From the NCBI RefSeq assembly GCF_033568475.1, contig NC_133121.1, positions 136,184,375 to 136,248,374 of the forward strand: a stretch of 64,000 nt of DNA, read 5' to 3'. Numbering within the stretch: the first letter of the stretch is position 1; every line of letters starts with the position of its first letter. Under the pieces are notes generated by a model. The model was given only the letters and a program-made list of their open reading frames with translations, searched no databases and was not told the origin of the DNA. Origin of the DNA: Henckelia pumila. Its lineage: Eukaryota; Streptophyta; Magnoliopsida; Lamiales; Gesneriaceae. This document shows positions 61,761 to 64,000 of the stretch, in pieces. A program made the position numbers and the translations under genes.

Positions 61761-64000
61761 TTACCCCTCCTCTCCAGGATTATTTTCTTGTTCTGAAACC
61801 CCAGGAAGCGTGGTTCCTTCACCGGCGACATTATCTTCCTTCTTAAGAATAGATGCTTCAAGGGTCGGTAAGGCGGTCGGCTTCCCCAAGAACATATCAA
61901 AAGGAAGAGTAGCGACATTCATCAATGTTGTCAGGCTCATGCCATCCTCTTCACGTAACGGATCACAGTTCAAATCCAATCTTCCCAATTTCGCCTCTTC
62001 CAAATGCATTCGATTTCCATCTTCGTTTTCCTGCTGGTGGTTCATGTCTAAAAGAGCATTACCGGCGATATCATCTTCTTCTTCTTCCTTCTCGAAACAA
62101 ATTTTGGCAAGAGCGGACTTATCTTTCTCCTGGGCGAGCTCAGCTTCACGTTCTGATTGTCTCTTCTTCTTCCGCATCATTAGAGTCTTGAATCGGCGTT
62201 TTACGGTTGAACAGACATTGCATTTGCACGTGGGTTCGTGTTTTCCTTTCCCACTCGGAGGCTGGATGCAAACAATGCAAGAGCATCCTGGCCGGTGTCG
62301 AGGATGCCTTGTGGTGGCCCCAGCAGAAGACTCTGTCATGTCGCCAATGTTATCTCCTAGAACAGCAATGGTAGCCAACGCATCTAAGCCAGATGGCTCC
62401 CCTGCTTTTGACACATTATCTGATATTCTTCTCTTCTTAAACTCTGGAAATCATACACGAAACAACTCAAGACTCGTACACAAGAACAATTAATCGGTTA
62501 AGGAAACATATAGAAAGTGGTTTACAATAGACGTAAATACGTGGTACATACGGACTAACAATATAGAGAAGTTGCAATGTCCACAAAAGGAGGCGGAATT
62601 TTTACATTGAACAGTCCTTATAATTCATACCATTATTATAGGTAAAGAGAGCTTCCAGATCATGAAGACTTATATCGTCTGGAGCTGAACATGAACACCT
62701 GAAGCAAATAAACAGTACATCGATAATTTTTATTTTGCTCCGACTCTGATGGAGCAGTAAAGGCTCAAAATTACTGCTATGACATATTTAGAAATAAAAG
62801 AAAAAAAGTATTAATAACCTGAACGAGTTACCGATAATTCATAGAGAAGTCTCAAGAATATGGATGTGGGATCAGAATTATACAAATCTCAAGAGTGTTT
62901 TTCGTGTTAAGACTGAACTGAATCATTTAATCCTGTTCTAGTATCATTAGCAAGAAGCCGAAAGATACTCAAATTTGATAATTTTGCTTTTAGCATCCCT
63001 TTTTTTGCTGATGTTGAATTTTTAGGAATGACCCTCCAATTTAAATGAATTAAAAAAAATACCTTAAAAAAATGAATTAAAAAAATATCTGCATTGACCT
63101 TGAACATTTCTAGTCTACATCTATTCAAACAATTGTTCCAAAAATTTATTGATGCACTCAGAAAGTTCAAGAATTCGTGCTCTGAAGTTTATGGATTCAA
63201 TATTTCCGTCTATATCAAACCTCTCAAAGTACTAACCTACTCGTGTCCCAAGTATTATCTGAACACGTCCACTTGGCAGAAAGAAGAGCATCAACGGGTA
63301 ACCTTCGCCATTTTGAGCAAATGTCGCATTGTGCAAGTTGTTCCTGTTCTCTGGTAAAATTATCCAACATTGAAATTAATAAACACGCAAAAAGGAAAAA
63401 AAAATCTCACACTCGTTTAAATTTGACTCGCAGTCGCATATGATTTTTTTTTATAAAAAAAACAAAAACTTAAATTCTTACCCTGTAAGTCGAGAAGTGA
63501 AGATTGTCCTCTTCCCAAAAATTGGTGGCTCCTAAGCAACAGAAGAATAATTATTAATAGAAACTACTACTAAAGTAAAAAAAGAATTTTGCATCAAAAA
63601 TAAAATAAAATAAGAATCTAAACAGCCAAACATTAACTCCTGCAACAAAAGTTACAGATGATAGTAAAAAGTATAACACAATGATTTACAAGTGAAACAG
63701 TCAATGCATCATGTTTCAATTGACGTGCCATGTTAGTAGATATACAAAATATAACAATAAAAAGTGAAATCCAAAAAATCATGACCATAGCAATGTACAA
63801 GGTTTCATAATCTTACACCTTAAAACATGAACACCATTTTATTAAATTAACATGTAGGATGACTGCATGAAACTTTTCTTACATCAAATTCTTCGAATTC
63901 AAGGTCCTCAACCAAGACGATGGTTGGTTTGGCAGATGGTGAGGGACGCAGCAACTCCTGTGCTTCTTCCCATGTAATCCTCAGCTCCACAGCATCATCA
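61761..64000 (-). CDS. VAL: VAL-type B3 domain repressor, copy 2 (3' part only; 5' end beyond window)
   Basis: Exons visible, 5' to 3': 63883-beyond 64000, 63482-63531, 63237-63350, 62631-62698, 61761-62443. They match exons 9-13 of copy 1 in length and phase (50, 114 and 68 nt are identical lengths; the last exon is 683 against 701 nt). They encode [26 protein letters not shown], the CW finger [11 protein letters not shown], the CSCIVC/CKCNVC segment and the EAR motif LDLNCDP. No stop or frameshift is visible. The last exon lacks six residues (two codons of the VIAEEDG region and others) relative to copy 1. The PHD-like and B3 domains would lie to the right, outside the window. Confidence 0.93.

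Noticed and set aside
61810-62493. 227-codon plus-strand frame
   Set aside because: It is the antisense of VAL copy 2 exons 12-13; a matching antisense frame occurs at copy 1.

Overview
The window is nuclear DNA from a flowering plant. It holds intron-rich genes with GT-AG introns, plant-specific proteins (a VAL-type B3/CW repressor, an FYVE-like plant protein), Ty3/gypsy retrotransposons primed by initiator-Met tRNA, and many plant MITEs. The protein sequences look like a core eudicot, perhaps an asterid such as Lamiales, but that finer placement is an inference. The DNA is AT-rich apart from parts of the LTRs.

Bases 1-22281 are a stack of nested LTR retrotransposons. From inside out: element B (6234-13527, +) sits in its relative A (1187-15748, -). 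A sits in the protease region of a chromovirus-like element C (left edge to 21591, +). C sits in an LTR fragment D (21592-22281, -). A and B have perfect 5-bp target-site duplications. A, B and D share an LTR family whose U3 carries an array of about ten TCGGA...TCCGA dyads at about 20-bp spacing, just upstream of a TATA box. All coding regions are broken, although B carries only one visible in-frame stop. Element C appears to have a GT-AG intron between gag and protease.

Bases 22282-25858 are a DNA-transposon graveyard. There is a hAT fossil with transposase remnant, a 1.2-kb hAT-like element holding two further MITEs, and a Stowaway-like MITE. Several of these have perfect 8-bp duplications.

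Bases 25859-53606 form a gene-rich block, every gene on the minus strand: RPS26 (5 coding exons), a 19-exon nardilysin-like M16 metallopeptidase (1016 aa), an FYVE-like zinc-finger protein (323 aa), and a 13-exon VAL-type transcriptional repressor (835 aa). I assembled the exons by hand from splice sites; each joined frame is a whole number of codons. Introns hold a pogo/Tigger relic, two copies of a CCTAGGCGG-rich hAT-like MITE and local duplications. One duplication copies a splice acceptor inside the VAL B3 domain so that its use would hit an immediate stop. The intergenic part at 44.8-47.8 kb holds a Mutator-type MITE and a Tourist-like MITE split by a 279-bp Helitron.

Bases 53607-61760 are intergenic: a long perfect foldback MITE near the VAL promoter, a LINE RNase H fragment, a hAT MITE and a 3.0-kb solo LTR of the element-C family. 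Bases 61761-64000 are the 3' end of a second VAL gene, a tandem paralogue of the first, running off the right edge.

In function, the genes cover translation (RPS26), proteolysis (nardilysin-like) and chromatin repression of the seed-maturation programme (the VAL pair). They are independently transcribed neighbours, not an operon. No bacterial-type system (CRISPR, operon, phage) is present.
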